From Emydura subglobosa (taxonomy: Eukaryota > Chordata > Testudines > Chelidae): a stretch of 64,000 nucleotides of DNA. The stretch covers positions 27,632,240 through 27,696,239 of the forward strand of contig ML679954.1 in assembly GCA_007922225.1 (NCBI GenBank). The letters are read 5' to 3'. The position numbers and the translations under genes were made by a program. Under the pieces are notes generated by a model, which was given only the letters and a program-made list of their open reading frames with translations, was not told the origin of the DNA and made no database searches. Position 1 is the stretch's first letter; every line of letters begins with the position of its first letter. Below, piece after piece: positions 35,050 through 46,579 of the stretch.

Positions 35050-35411
35050 AACAAAGAGGACTTGGGGAATTATAGACCATTCAGCCTAAACTTTGATACC
35101 TGGAAAGATACTGGAATGAACTATTACACAATCCATTTGTATGCACCTAGCAGAGAATAGGGCTATAAGGAATAGCTAGTATGGAATTGTGGAGAACAAA
35201 TCATGCCAAACCAACCTCATTTCCTTCTTTGACAGGGTTCCTGGTCTATTGGATGTGGGGAGAAGCAGTAGACATTGATACATCTTGATTTTAGTAAAGC
35301 TTTTGACACAGTCACACATGATAGCCTCATAATCAAGCTAGGGAGATGTGATGTAGATGAAATTACTATAAGGTGTGTGCACTGGTTGAAAGACTGTACT
35401 CAAGGATAGTT
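35050..35411 (+). pseudogene. CR1 reverse transcriptase, motif A region
   Basis: LDFSKAFDTV at 35,284-35,313 is the CR1 version of reverse transcriptase motif A with its catalytic Asp. HDSLIIKLGRCDVDEIT and HWLKDCTQ follow. The segment ends at the 220-bp insertion. Confidence 0.85.
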
Positions 35412-35631
35412 TGAGACACTACAGGGTTACCTGAGCTGCCAAAATGACTCACTACCACTTGCTCACACTAGGAGGGAGCCCCGTCTGTGCCCAGCAAGGG
35501 AAATCCTCTCCAGTCACTGACAACAGATGCTCCTCTCTGGTCTCCAAGAGCCCCACCTTTTCCAAATGCAGGCTAGCAAGTGCACACATTTTAATAAACC
35601 TGCATGGCCATGTTTAGGCATGTCTGTGTCA
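35412..35631 (+). repeat. 220-bp TG...CA insertion, possible small solo LTR
   Basis: It starts tgagacactac and ends gtctgtgtca. The flanking 7-mers gatagtt (35,405-35,411) and gataatt (35,632-35,638) differ at one base. CR1 resumes right after it (SDWERVY-type trace). AATAAA lies at 35,592-35,597, about 35 bases from the right end, as a poly(A) signal in a short LTR would. No family is recognised, and a 7-bp duplication is longer than usual for an LTR, so another class of element remains possible. Confidence 0.5.
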
Positions 35632-35639
35632 GATAATTA

Positions 35640-36650
35640 TCAATGGTTTTCTGTCAGACTGGGAGGGTATATCTAGTAGAATCCCGCAGGAGTCAGTCTT
35701 GGGTCCTGTACTAGTCAATATTTTCATTAATCACTTAGATAATGCAGTGGAGAGTATGCTTATAAAATTTGCAGATGACACTAAACTGAGAGGTATTGCA
35801 AGCATTTTGGAGAACAGGATTAGAATTCAAAACGGCCTTCACAAATCAGAGAATATGTCTGACATCAACAAGATGAAATTCAATGGAGTCAAGTGCAAAG
35901 TACTACATTTGGAAAGGAAAAAAAAATCAAAAGCACAACTACAAAATGGAGAATAGCTAGCTACCTGGTAGTACTGCTGAAAAGGATCTCGGAGTTAATG
36001 ATCACAAACTGGATATGAATCAAAATGTGATCAGTGGTGGAAAACGCTAATATTCTGGGATGTATTAACAAAAGTGTTGTATGTAAGACACAGGAGGCAA
36101 TAGTCCCACTCTATCCTGCAGCTGAGGCCTCAGCTGGAGTGGCATGTCCAATTCTGGACACCCCACTTTAAGAAAGATGTGGATAAATTAGAGGGAGTAT
36201 AAAGGAAAGCAACAAAAATGATACAAGGCTTAGAAAGCCTTATCTATGAGGCAAGGTAAAAAAACTGGGCAGATTTAGTCTTGAGAAAAGATGACTGAAG
36301 ATGGATCTGATCACAGTCTTCAAATATGTTAAGGGCTCCTATAAAGAGGATGGTGACCAATTGTTCTCCAAATTCACTGAAGGTAGGACAAGTAGTAATG
36401 GGTTTGATCTACAACAAGAGAAATTTAGGTTAGAAAGGAAACACTTTCTAACTATGAAGGGTAGCTAAATTCTGGAATAAGCTTCCAGGGGAGGTAATGG
36501 AATCCACATTACTGAAGGCCTTTAAGAATAAGTTGGACCAGTACATGCCAGGGATGGTTTAGGTTTACTTGGTCCTGCCTCAGCACAGAAGGATGGACCT
36601 TCATGACCTTTTGAGGCCCCTTCCAGCCCTACATTTTTATGATTCTATAA
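35640..36650 (+). pseudogene. CR1 reverse transcriptase C-terminal part and 3' end
   Basis: An 85-codon open frame (35,699-35,956) holds GPVLVNIFINHLDNAVES and then FADDTKL, with the catalytic F-A-D-D at 35,768-35,779 intact. Later, shifted frames give the 'FWTP.FKKDVDKLEGVQRKATKMIQGLE' style region (36,150-36,240, as broken pieces). The 3' UTR ends with atgattctata. Confidence 0.85.
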
Positions 36651-36659
36651 ACTTTTACC

Positions 36660-38930
36660 AAGGATGATCAAAGATCAGACTTAAAAATACTGATTAAATA
36701 TTAAAGTCATGGCTTTTGAGATTTCTCTTTCCCCATACTCCATACAAGTTTAGACCAAAAAAACTGACAAGCAAGTAAGCTAAGAAGCTGTCCAGCCATC
36801 TGCATTTTCAGGGAGAACTTGAACTTTGCTAGCTAAATGAGAAACTCCTGTTTTCCTTCATTTTTAAGTTTGTCTCTCATTTCCCAGCAGCCTGGCTTTA
36901 GCAGTTTCACCCTGAAATAGACAGATAATGTAAGTTTCCTTTGAACTAAAGATATGGCCTCATTAAAGCATAGTTTTAGCAAAGGAACAAGTTATACAAC
37001 CCAATGCACTGGCAGCAACTATTTGAAGCATGAATATAAAAGTCTGAATGTTAGTGAAGTTAAATTTAAAAAGCAGACCAATCGACTACCCGCAGCAGCA
37101 GCAGCTGAAAGAAAATATTAAGTTGATCAGCCAGCTCCTCACAGATTTTGAGAATAAAGCAGAAGAGAAGAGAAGAAACCAGCCTTCATGACATATCAGC
37201 TGTTCCTGTTGCTAGTGATTATGGCAATATTTCATGGAGAACATATGGCAGTGTTTATAGCCATCATCAGGCAGCATTTCACAGAGCTGTGACACCATGT
37301 GTCCACCAACTAGCCTTCCTGATTGCAATTAATTAGAGGAGAGGCAGGAGGCACTTTTTAAATAATATTAAATCTCAAAGATGCCTAAATTTCCAAGGCC
37401 CATTTACAAGACTGGGTGACAGGATAAACTATTAAAATTGTAACAAGCCTGGCATAGTGCATTTTCCACAAGAGTCTGTCCCTGAGGAAAGAGATCTAAT
37501 AAAAAATCCTTTAAGGAGACTAAGAAAGGGCAGAAGAACAATAAATCATTCAGGGTGGTGCCTGGGAAACCTACAAAGATAAGGAAATATTTGAAGACCC
37601 CTAAAATGCCATTATATGAAGCAGATTCTGATGAAAAACTGCCAGAGTAAAAATTATAGGAGTTGCTTTATAGTTGGCAAAACCAAGAGATAATGTTTCA
37701 GATATAAAATTATATGGGAACCCATTATGTTGGTTAGACTTATGCCAAAGTCCTTTTTTTAAAAAAAGGAGAATAAGATGTATGTGATAGGTTTCCATGG
37801 AGTGAAGTGACAGTTTCTTTTTAAGGTTCCTCATTTTCTCAGTCAGAAGCCTACCTGGTTTCTGCTGAGATTGGCAGTTCCTGATAACATTGCTAAAGGG
37901 TGAAATTCACCTGTGGTGTGGAAAGCCAGCATAGTCCTCTGCCTCAATTAAGCATTGAATAGCTGCTGTGTGGGGCCACAAAGCAATTCCTATTCAATCC
38001 CTTTATGTTGCAGAAAGGGCCATTGCGCCAGCCCTACACAGACTGGCTCTAAAGGTTGCAATGGGAGTGGGCCAGAGGAATCCATATATGCACCAATTCT
38101 AACTGGTGCAAAGGGGCTGACTGAAGCTCAATGCCCTGGCCCAGAATCAAATGTTACATTTCATCACTCCCAGTCCTCCAGACACCATATTTTCCCTACG
38201 ATACAGTTTAACAATATGTTGTTATTCTAGATCCCCAGAGACATCAAGTTTTATAATAAAAGTCTCTCCTGAAGGCATTTTGAGACACAGAAAACATAAA
38301 TGTTATTGATAATTATAGAAAGTATCCATTTTTCCTCTAATTCTTAAGGCCAAAATATGAGGTTAGGTAATACCCATGTTGCCTGTCATAAGGGTAATTT
38401 AATGGCCACACTTTAAAGTCCATGTCTTTAACTGTAGTACAGTAACTTGGGATTTGTTCTCATAGATGTGACATGACAGAAAATACAAGCCATGTTTAAA
38501 TGGATGTCAGACTGTTGTGATAGGTAAAATCTTTCCATCAGCACTGAAAAGACTATTTTAGAATTCCAGATGCAGCCCTGACACCAATCAGCAGCTAAAA
38601 ATGAGCCACCATTTCACCCACCAAGCTCACATAATGACAATAGGATAACTTTAAAAAAAAAAAAAATAAGGATAAAATGACAGCTGGCAACTTCACCATG
38701 CTTATTCACGCTTTTCTAGGAGTAGAATTAATATTTTGAGCTGTGCAACAATGTAGAAAGCTTTCAAGTTTGTACTCAATTAAGAAAGTTCCCAAATTTG
38801 TGAAGCTGACAGCTGCTACTAACTATAACAGCTATAGTAAAGTTCCCAGCACAATTTATGGCGGACTGTCTAAACTAGAATTTAAGAGGCTCCTCATATT
38901 CCTCCAGTCTAACAAAACTGTAATATATTT
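36660..38930. other. unassigned AT-rich stretch
   Basis: No gene or named repeat. Short featureless frames only (up to 91 codons at 37,955-38,230). Confidence 0.45.
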
Positions 38931-39064
38931 GTGTCACGAGGTGCTCCGCTCACCACTGTAGTGCCTCCTTGTGGCTTATCTGGGGATTAGCTCACCACCG
39001 GTTTGACATCATCTCTTGTGGGATGTAGTCTTGGAAGGAAGGGGCAGCTGATTTTCAGCCATTA

Positions 39065-39397
39065 TGGCTACATCTACACTATAAGCTGAGGTGTGATTCC
39101 CCTGCTCACATACACAGTCACACTAGCTCTCATCCAGCTAATGCAAGTGTAAGTTGCAGAGTACCCACAGGTAGCGGCAGCAGAGGCACAACTGAGCCAT
39201 GCCAAGTACAAACCTTCCTGAAACTGTTGGGTATGTATTCAGCACGGCTCAGTTGTGCCTCTGCTGCTGCTGTTACTGCTACCAGTGCTACGGTGGCTAT
39301 ACTGCTATTTTGCATGTGCTAGCTGGAGGAGCACTAGCATGACTACATGTATATGAGCAGGGGAATCACACCCCTGGCTCGTAGTACGGACATAGCC
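39065..39397. mobile_element. 333-bp foldback MITE
   Basis: Almost the whole element is one inverted repeat. The left outer arm (ggctacatctacact ... gtgtgattcccctgctcac) pairs with the right outer arm (tgagcaggggaatcacac ... gtacggacatagcc). Inside, gcagcagaggcacaactgagcc pairs with ggctcagttgtgcctctgctgc. It is flanked by tta on both sides (39,062-39,064 and 39,398-39,400), the 3-bp duplication of PIF/Harbinger-like elements. No coding capacity. Confidence 0.8.
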
Positions 39398-40770
39398 TTA
39401 GGTTATACCTACATGAACGGTGTAATTGTAGTACAGGTAGGTATACCCATGTTAGCTTTAATCTAGCTAGCATAGATAACAATAGCAGTGTAGACGTGGT
39501 AGCACCGTCTTCAGCACGAGCTAGCAACCAGAGTACAAGCCCTCTAAAGTAATGTCTGTGCTCCATCTGAAAGGTGCAAGTCCCAGCCCAAGCGGATTCA
39601 CATCTTCAAGATCAGAAGGGACCATTCTGATCATCTAGCCTGACCTTCTGTGCAACATAAGTCATAGAATTTGTCCAAAATGATTCCTAGAGCCTATCTT
39701 CTCCAAAATCATCCAATCTTGTTTTAAAAATTGTCAGTGATGAAAAAACCCACCATGACCCTTGATAAATTGGTCCAAATGCTAATAATCTTCACTGTTA
39801 AAAATGTACACTGTATTTCCTGTCTAAATTTGTCTAGCTTCAGCTTCCAGCCATTGGATCATATTATACCTTTCTCTGCTAGATTGAAGAGCCCGTTACC
39901 AAATACGTGTTCTCCACATAGGTATGTATAGACTGTAATCAAGTCATCCCTTCAATTTCTCTTTGTTAAACTAAATAGATTGAGCTCTTTGCGTCTATTA
40001 CTATAATGTATGTTTTCTAATTCTTTAATCATTCTTACTGCTCTTCTCTGAACCCTTTCCAATTTCTCAACATTGTTCTTGAACTGTGGACACCTGAACC
40101 CGACACAGTATTCCAGCAGCAGCTCCACCAGTGTCAAATACAAAGGTAAAATGATCTTAAGTAGGAGTAGAAAGGTTATCTTGCTTATGCACCTCAGGAT
40201 CTGATTAGCCCTTTTGTCCACATTGTCACACTAGGAGTTCCTGTTCAGCTCACTATCCACCATGACCCCCAAGTCTTTTGCAGTGTCACTGCTTCCCAGC
40301 ATAGAGTCCACCATCCTGGAAGCATGGCTAACATTCTTTGTTCCTAGATGTATATATTTACATTCAGTGGTATTAAAACATATATTGTTTGCTTACACCC
40401 AATTTATCAATTTTATCAGTTTATCAAACTTATCAGCTTACAATCCAGTTTGCGCTGTATCAATAACCTGTCCTCTTTTTTATTTAATACTCCCTCATTT
40501 TGTGTGTCATCTGTAAACTTTATCAGTGATGATTTTTATGTATTATTCTAGGTCATTATAAAAAATGTTAAATAGCATAAGGTCAGGAACCAATCCCTGA
40601 AGAACCCCACTGAAAACATACCGACTCAATGATGATTCCCCATTTACAGTTACATTTTGATACCTAACAGTTAGCCAACTTTTAATCCATTAAATGTATA
40701 CAGTGTTAATTTTATACTGTTCTAATTTTTTAATCAAAATGTTATGCAGTACCAAGTCAACTGCCTTACC

Positions 40771-40850
40771 TAGGTTTAAGTATACTACATCAACTCTATT
40801 ACCTCTTCAATAGGTTTAAGTATACTACATCAACTCTATTACCTCTTCAA
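40771..40850. repeat. perfect 40-bp tandem duplication
   Basis: The 40-base unit at 40,771-40,810, starting taggtttaag and ending acctcttcaa, is repeated without a mismatch at 40,811-40,850. It is part of the CR1 sequence duplicated in place. Confidence 0.97.
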
Positions 40851-40906
40851 CCAATCTTACAAGATTACAAGATTGGTTGAAGAGGTAATAGAGTTGATGT
40901 AGTATA
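40821..40906. repeat. perfect 38-bp inverted repeat, 10-bp spacer
   Basis: The left arm 40,821-40,858 and right arm 40,869-40,906 are exact reverse complements over 38 bases. The spacer is acaagattac. The left arm overlaps the second copy of the tandem duplication. Downstream, aaaaaagatatcaagtta occurs at 40,906-40,923 and again near 40,961-40,978, with several scrambled gatatca pieces between. Confidence 0.97.
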
Positions 40907-42059
40907 AAAAAGATATCAAGTTATCATTATCAAGATATCAATGATATCAAGATATCATTAAAAAAAGATATCAAGTTAGTCTGACAGGATCTATGTTCCA
41001 TAAACTCATGCTGATTGGCATTAAATATATTACCATCCTTTAATTCTTCATTAATCAAGTCCCACATCAGATGTGCCATTATCTTGTCTGGAATTGATGT
41101 CTGACTGACAGGCCTAGAATTATCCAGATCATACCATTTACCCTTTTAAAATATTGGCACATTAGCTTTCTTCCAGGCTTCTGGAACCTCCTTAGTGTTC
41201 CAAGACGTCTGGAAAATCAATATGAGCTCTTCAGCCAGCTCTTTTAAAACTCTTGGATGCAAGTTATCCAGACCTGCTGATTTTAAAATGTGTAACATTA
41301 GTAGCTATTTTTTAACATCTGAGATACTAGTGGAATGAAAAGTATGTTATTGTCTGATATGACTACATCATCTCTTTTTATCTCAAATACAGAACAAATA
41401 TTTACTGAACACTTCTGCCTTATTACTGCAAATTCTACCATTTCCTTCTAGTGTTGTTCCAGTACCATTATTAGGATTCTTTTTGTTCCTAATATACTTT
41501 TAAAATGCCTTTTTATTGTCCTCAGTGCTGCTGGCCATAGATTTCTCCTTGTGTCCCTTCCTTTATCAATTTGCTACAATTCCTAGCTTCTGATTTATAT
41601 ACATTACTATCAACCTTCCCCTTTTTTCCACATGTTATATATTGTTTTTAAATTTTTTTTAGCTTGAGCTAGAGCACTTAAAATAGCAGTGTGGACAGTG
41701 CAGCACTTGGGGCAGCTCAGTCTAGTTGCCCAACTTCAAGCCCACCCAACCCCCTTAGACCAAGCTCAAGCAACTAGCCTGAACTATTGCCAGTGCCACA
41801 ACATCCACATTATTATTTTTAGTGCACTAACTCAAGCTGAACTAGCATGAGTGTCTATCTCCCCTGGGAATCACATCGCCCCAGCTGCATCGTAGATAGA
41901 CTCCCAGGTTCATACTTTGGTCACTAATCCACGCTGAAGGCCACGTCACCATTTCTACATTGCTATGGTTACCTATGCTGGCTAGATCAAAGCTAACACA
42001 AATACGCCTACCCATGCTACAATAACACCTTTACTTTGCAGCGTGGACATACCCTAAAA

Positions 42060-43600
42060 GAGCTGCTCCCTTATCACTGAAACAACGGAACAGCGCTGAG
42101 ATGAGGACATGTTCCCAGATGGCTGTCTCAATCCCTTTTGGGGCTAATGAAGATGTTGCTCCTAAAGCCTGAGCAACTTCACTACAGAGGAGACGGCATC
42201 ATCATTTGAATTCGATGAGCAGAGGCAGCAAGAGGGCCCAGTAGGAAGAAGGAACTTTGCAGCCTGGTACAATAAATCAGAGGAGCTCAAAGGTTGCTGG
42301 GGGGGTGGAGCTCTGCAGCCTGCTGAGGGAGTTCTGGACAAGAGAAGGCCTTTGAACAACAGGGTGAGTGCTCTGGGCGGCCCTTTGGCTGACAGGAATT
42401 CTCTTCTGCTGAGCACAGTAGAGGCCAGTGGAGAGGGATTTTATATAGTTGCCAAGTTTTGTGCAGTTCTGTGTTTGACATTTTATGCAAATTTAACATG
42501 ATCATTACTTGGGAATATGCAAGTTTGCATACAACCATAAACTTCAGTTTAAATAAAATAAATGGTGTGAATTTAGTGCTGGCAATAGCCATCCACCTAT
42601 TAGACCTTCAATGACAACCAGTCACTGACTGCCTTTACAATTATCCCCCCAGCAGCAGGAACAGTGGGGAGGCAGGACCTTATTCTTTGCCCCCCTCGGG
42701 GGGGGGGGGGGGGAGAATCTTATGGGGAGCCAGAGGCAATTTCTGGGAGTTCAGTGTAGCTGTGGGAACTTGAAGAGGGTGGAGCTGCTGAGGGAGGAAG
42801 GAGTCGAGTGTATTAGAGTGCCCTGTGGAGTTTGGGTGTTGGGGGAATATGCTTTGGGGTGGCATCAGCCCATCCTCCCCATTAGCCCCTGCCCCTTGCC
42901 CCCATTCTGACTCCCATTAACCCCTGCTCCTCATCCTGTTCCTCCAGTAGCAATGACTCCTTTCTCCGTATTTCCAGTCCCCTCAATACCTCCCGTGTAC
43001 CTCCCATTAGCCCTCACCTCCTCTGCCTATGAGGCCTTTTTTTCCTGTTGCATGCAGGCTGGGACCCAAATGAGTAAGTAAAAAGCAACCAGAGAAGTAA
43101 GCTGCTTGCCTGCTCACCAGGTAACACAGCAGCCTCCTAGCAGCCAGGAACATCAATTGCAGTTGATGTGAACTGAACAAGAGACATTCAGGCTGGGCCT
43201 GAGAGTTGGGAGACTGCAGCCATGAGAAGGGGGCAAAAATTATTGTGTGTGTGTGTGTAGATAGGACATCCAAAGTGAATTCACTGAGTGTGTGGGAGAA
43301 TCACAAATTATTTTATTTTGGGAGTCTGAAATGCTTTATTTGTTTGGGGGTAGGGAGGTCACTATGATTTTAAGAGGCGATAGAGTCTTGACTGGGGCCT
43401 CTGAGGCACTAGCTAATATTGCTGAAATGTAATAAAGCATGTGTTTGCTTTTTAATATTGCACTGTATCACTAATTTTAAGCACTTTCACAATACCAAAG
43501 GCCCATAATTCTATGGTATCTAAGCCACCTCCAGCACCACTACTTATTTTGGACACCAGCTGCCATAATACCAGTGATGTAAAACTACAATTTACCCCAC
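42060..43600. other. unassigned GC-mixed stretch with G16 tract
   Basis: No gene recognised. A run of 16 G lies at 42,698-42,713, a C-rich block (ccccattagcccctgcccc type) at 42,870-43,015, and (GT)n at about 43,241-43,258. Frames of 84 to 101 codons here have no domain and track base composition. Confidence 0.45.
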
Positions 43601-43629
43601 CCACACTAGGATTTTACAATCTGCTAGAA

Positions 43630-43785
43630 ATCTCATCACAAACAGCTCTATTTAGGTAAAGCCAGAGAGAGAAGCAACTCCAAACGTCACACAGGATATT
43701 TGTGACAGAGCCAAAATTTGAACCCACACGTTCAGAGGTCCAGCCCTATGCCATAACCACAAAATCATCTTTCTTCCACATGATA
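43630..43785 (-). repeat. MIR-type SINE, reverse orientation
   Basis: Read on the minus strand, ggttatggcatag-like A-box and gtgggttcaaattttggctctgtc B-box phrases are followed by 'tgtgtgacg' and a 'tctctctggctttacctaaatag' tail. This is the layout of a MIR SINE. It is eroded. Confidence 0.6.
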
Positions 43786-43799
43786 GAAACAGCAATCCT

Positions 43800-45540
43800 A
43801 AATGACATAGTGACAAGTATAAGCATCTTTTTTTAAAAAAAATTCAGGAATTCTGTTAATTTAAGTTCCAAAATTTTTTATCAAAAAAAATTACAACAAA
43901 ACCAGCCTGAATGTGGTAATGTATAACTATGACATGACATGAAGAATGCCTACAGCTGGTGCATAATTATTTGATTATACCTTCATGCAATAAGGTCTCA
44001 CCTTATAAAGTAATAAAACAACTAGATGAGTGTGATTTAGGGAAAAATCAACATGGCTTTGGTAAGTGTAAGATATGGCTCTTTGACCTGTTTAAATTAC
44101 TTTGAGAGCATTAACAAAATGGTCAATAAAGGACATCTAGTACATATAGCTTATTCAGACTGACACAGGGTCTGGGTTCTGTCAATAATTTATATTGCAT
44201 GATAAGTGAAAATTAATGAGAATTGATATGAGAAGTTTTAAAAGGGACATCTCAATGAATAATTTACACTTGTACTGTAGTAGTAGATCTAATATTAGAG
44301 CTGTGAATAAATTCCAGGTTTTACTTCAGCGTTTTACTTGGATTCACAATGCCAAGATTTTATTTAATTTTTGGTTTAAAAGAACTCAAAAGCTAAAAAA
44401 ACAAAGCTGGGTTAAAACCACAAGTTTATCCTGGTTGCGCAGTAAATCCACACAAAGCTGAATTTTACATGATTCTGATGCACTTCCCTTAAAGTGGACC
44501 AGGTTTGGAAGATTCCGGTTCATCTTAAGAAGACTGCAACCCACGTCAAGTCTTTCAATGATCATAGCCGGAATAGCAAGGCAAATTCATTTAAGCTAGT
44601 AAACTGGTTCGGAGTATACTTCCTTGGGTCCATTTTGCCCACCTTATTTTCAGCTGTCACCAAATTCCACTGAATAATTTTGGTTCAGAAAAAGACAAAC
44701 AATTGGCTCCTTTATACTATTCATATTTTTTTAAAAACATTTGAAAATTACTGATATCATAATAGTATTTGCAATCTAATTTTGATTCACAGTTCATATT
44801 TTGGAAGAAGTAATATCTTCTGGAGCTGTCCATGTTATTTCATTTTTATGGAAACATAATAAACTAATTACTGCAGGAAACATTCCTTTAAGCTTTAGAT
44901 TGCTTTCTAATAGTGGAACTAGACTGAAAAAAAGAAAAGCAACAAGGATAAGGAAATCAGTTTTCAGGATCTATTATAGCACTGGAAATGGAGTCATAAA
45001 ATCCTTTGAAAAGACCTTGAGAGCTCATGTAGATCATACTCTTAAGTTACGGCAGGACTGATTTAATTATTCCTTCTTTCTGTAGCTTAATTTGTTTTCT
45101 GATTTCATATTACTCATGTATAGACACACATATGCATATTATACATAAACATTAAGGTTGATGAACTGAGCATTCAGAAGTCAGGAAATGCAATATTAAG
45201 GGTGTACACACAATCTTAACTCTGCCACTTTGTGCCTTAAAATATGATTTATATAATTAAAAATTAATTAATTTGATTTTCTTATATAACTGCATAGTAA
45301 CTTTTTCTCTAAAGTATTCAGATTTGGGTTGATTTTCAAGTCTGAATGAGTTCTATAAGTTTGGGGGGGAAAACAGTATCATCATTATAAACTAAGGGAA
45401 GTTAGAAAATGAACTTTCATTTGCTTTTTAGATCTCTGCAAACTGAAAACACTTTAGAACACTGAGGGGTTATAAAGCTCCGAAGCGATCTCATTTGTAC
45501 ATACCAAATGTATCAGATTTGGTAATGCATTGGATTTCAG
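43800..45540. other. unassigned AT-rich stretch
   Basis: No gene or repeat recognised. Two open frames (81 codons at 44,216-44,461 and 86 codons at 44,801-45,061) have no motif. Confidence 0.4.
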
Positions 45541-45551
45541 GTTTAAAGGGA

Positions 45552-45672
45552 AAAAAGCATGGGTTGCTATCAGGAAATTGGACTGACAAGACTGAGCTCT
45601 CTTTCTGCTCTGCCACAGTTTTTCTATGTGATCTTGGGAGAGTCAGATAATCTCTTACATCTTCTTGGAGTT
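45552..45672 (+). repeat. MIR-type SINE fragment
   Basis: The order 'ggactgacaagactgagctc', 'ttctgctctgccac', 'tgtgatcttgggagagtcag' and 'taatctctta' matches the MIR head and CORE layout. It is diverged. Confidence 0.5.
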
Positions 45673-45719
45673 TAATAATTTAAACTTCATTTTCATTTTC
45701 AAGGCTTGGCATATCTATT

Positions 45720-46570
45720 TCTCAACATCTTTCTAATGAAAGGATTATCTTTTTTCTGATGAATCAACCATCATATTTTCCTATCTTTGTTATTTATACA
45801 GCACCATATTTATATATCCCCTTGTTGCTTACAAATCATTTGCCAGATATCAAAGCTAAATTTATTGGTATGTAATTCTAACCTTTCTTCCCCTCCTTCC
45901 ATCTTAAAATAAGTTATGGTTGTTCATTTTTCCATCACTGTGCAATTTCAATTATCCCTCATGTAATCTCAGAGATAGACACCAATGTTTCCTGTACTAA
46001 TGCTTGTTCCTTTAGTAGTGATGTGAATGTCTTCAGGTCCTGCTGCTCTGAATACTTTCAGGTTTTCTAGGTATTTTTGGGTTGTTCCTTCCTGCCTTCT
46101 GATCTCTCCCTTTTCTCATTATTCCATTAAACAAGCTGTAACTATTATCTCTTTTTAATAAATATGGAAGCACAGTGACTATTAAGCATTTCATCATTCT
46201 CCTTGTCAATTATTATTTGCTTTCGTTGCCTGGTAAGTAGCAGGTCTGCACTTTCCTTTTTCATCTTCTTGTTTCTTATCTACTCAAAACTTTATCATGT
46301 TCCTTTTTATATCTTCTACTAAAAGTACTTTGCTTTGCCATTTCTGAGTTTGTTCCTATATGTTCTACTTCTTCCCCTGTATTCTGGTAATTTCTCCACA
46401 TTCAAATGTTATGTGTTATTCCATGGTTTTTGTTTTTTTATTTTGAATTCTTTACAAACCTTCTGGTGCAGCCTCATTGGTCTTTTACATCTTTTACTAC
46501 TAGAAAGAAGTAAAGGAAACATTAAAACTTCTATCAGCTGTTCCATTTTACTAATCCATTTTACTAATTA
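45720..46570 (-). mobile_element. old CR1-type LINE fragment, minus strand
   Basis: Several plus-strand phrases follow the antisense of CR1 ORF2 between the endonuclease and the reverse transcriptase: 'aaatttattggtatgtaatt', 'ggtcctgctgctctgaata', 'ttctgatctctcccttttct' and 'agcatttcatcattctcctt'. Divergence is high and no minus-strand frame is open for long. The assignment is from memory of these phrases. Confidence 0.55.
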
Positions 46571-46579
46571 GTCACTACT

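Larger units (their letters stand above)
31400..36650 (+). mobile_element. near-complete CR1 LINE with three nested insertions
   Basis: In order on the plus strand come an ORF1 esterase-like trace (31.7-32.2 kb), an ORF2 endonuclease trace (32.4-32.66 kb), a linker (33.7-34.6 kb), reverse transcriptase motifs (34.6-35.97 kb), the ORF2 C-terminal part (36.1-36.6 kb), and a 3' end reading tttttatgattctata (about 36,635-36,650) in the CR1 octamer style. After subtracting three foreign insertions (1,028, 378 and 220 bp) about 3.6 kb remains, close to full length for CR1. Frames are broken throughout. The 5' boundary near 31.4 kb is an estimate. Confidence 0.85.
39598..41658 (-). mobile_element. 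5'-truncated CR1 LINE, minus strand
   Basis: The plus-strand text follows turtle-type CR1 in reverse. On the minus strand one reads pieces of ORF2. These include SWETGEVPEDW-like phrases near 41.2 kb, an IKFTDDT catalytic box near 40,510-40,535 (F-T-D-D instead of F-A-D-D), ILPLYLTLVELLLEYCV with CPQFKNNVEKLERVQRRAVRMIKELE (39,990-40,165, in an 89-codon open frame), and NLFSLTKR. It is cut off at its 5' end in the middle of ORF2 near 41,658. It sits inside a MITE and itself contains a local rearrangement at 40,771-40,978. Confidence 0.9.
39401..42054. mobile_element. second foldback MITE, split by a CR1
   Basis: The left arm (39,401-39,540; ggttatacctacatg ... tgttagctttaatctagc) and the right arm (about 41,905-42,054; ... 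gctagatcaaagctaacac ... gtggacataccc) are clear reverse complements. An inner inverted repeat at 41,661-41,838 runs from agcttgagctagagcac to gtgcactaactcaagct. About 2.06 kb of minus-strand CR1 (39,598-41,658) lies between the halves; without it the element is roughly 590 bp. The flanks are tta on the left and taa on the right, so a TWA-type duplication is only partly supported. Its first base follows the target duplication of the neighbouring MITE. Confidence 0.7.
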
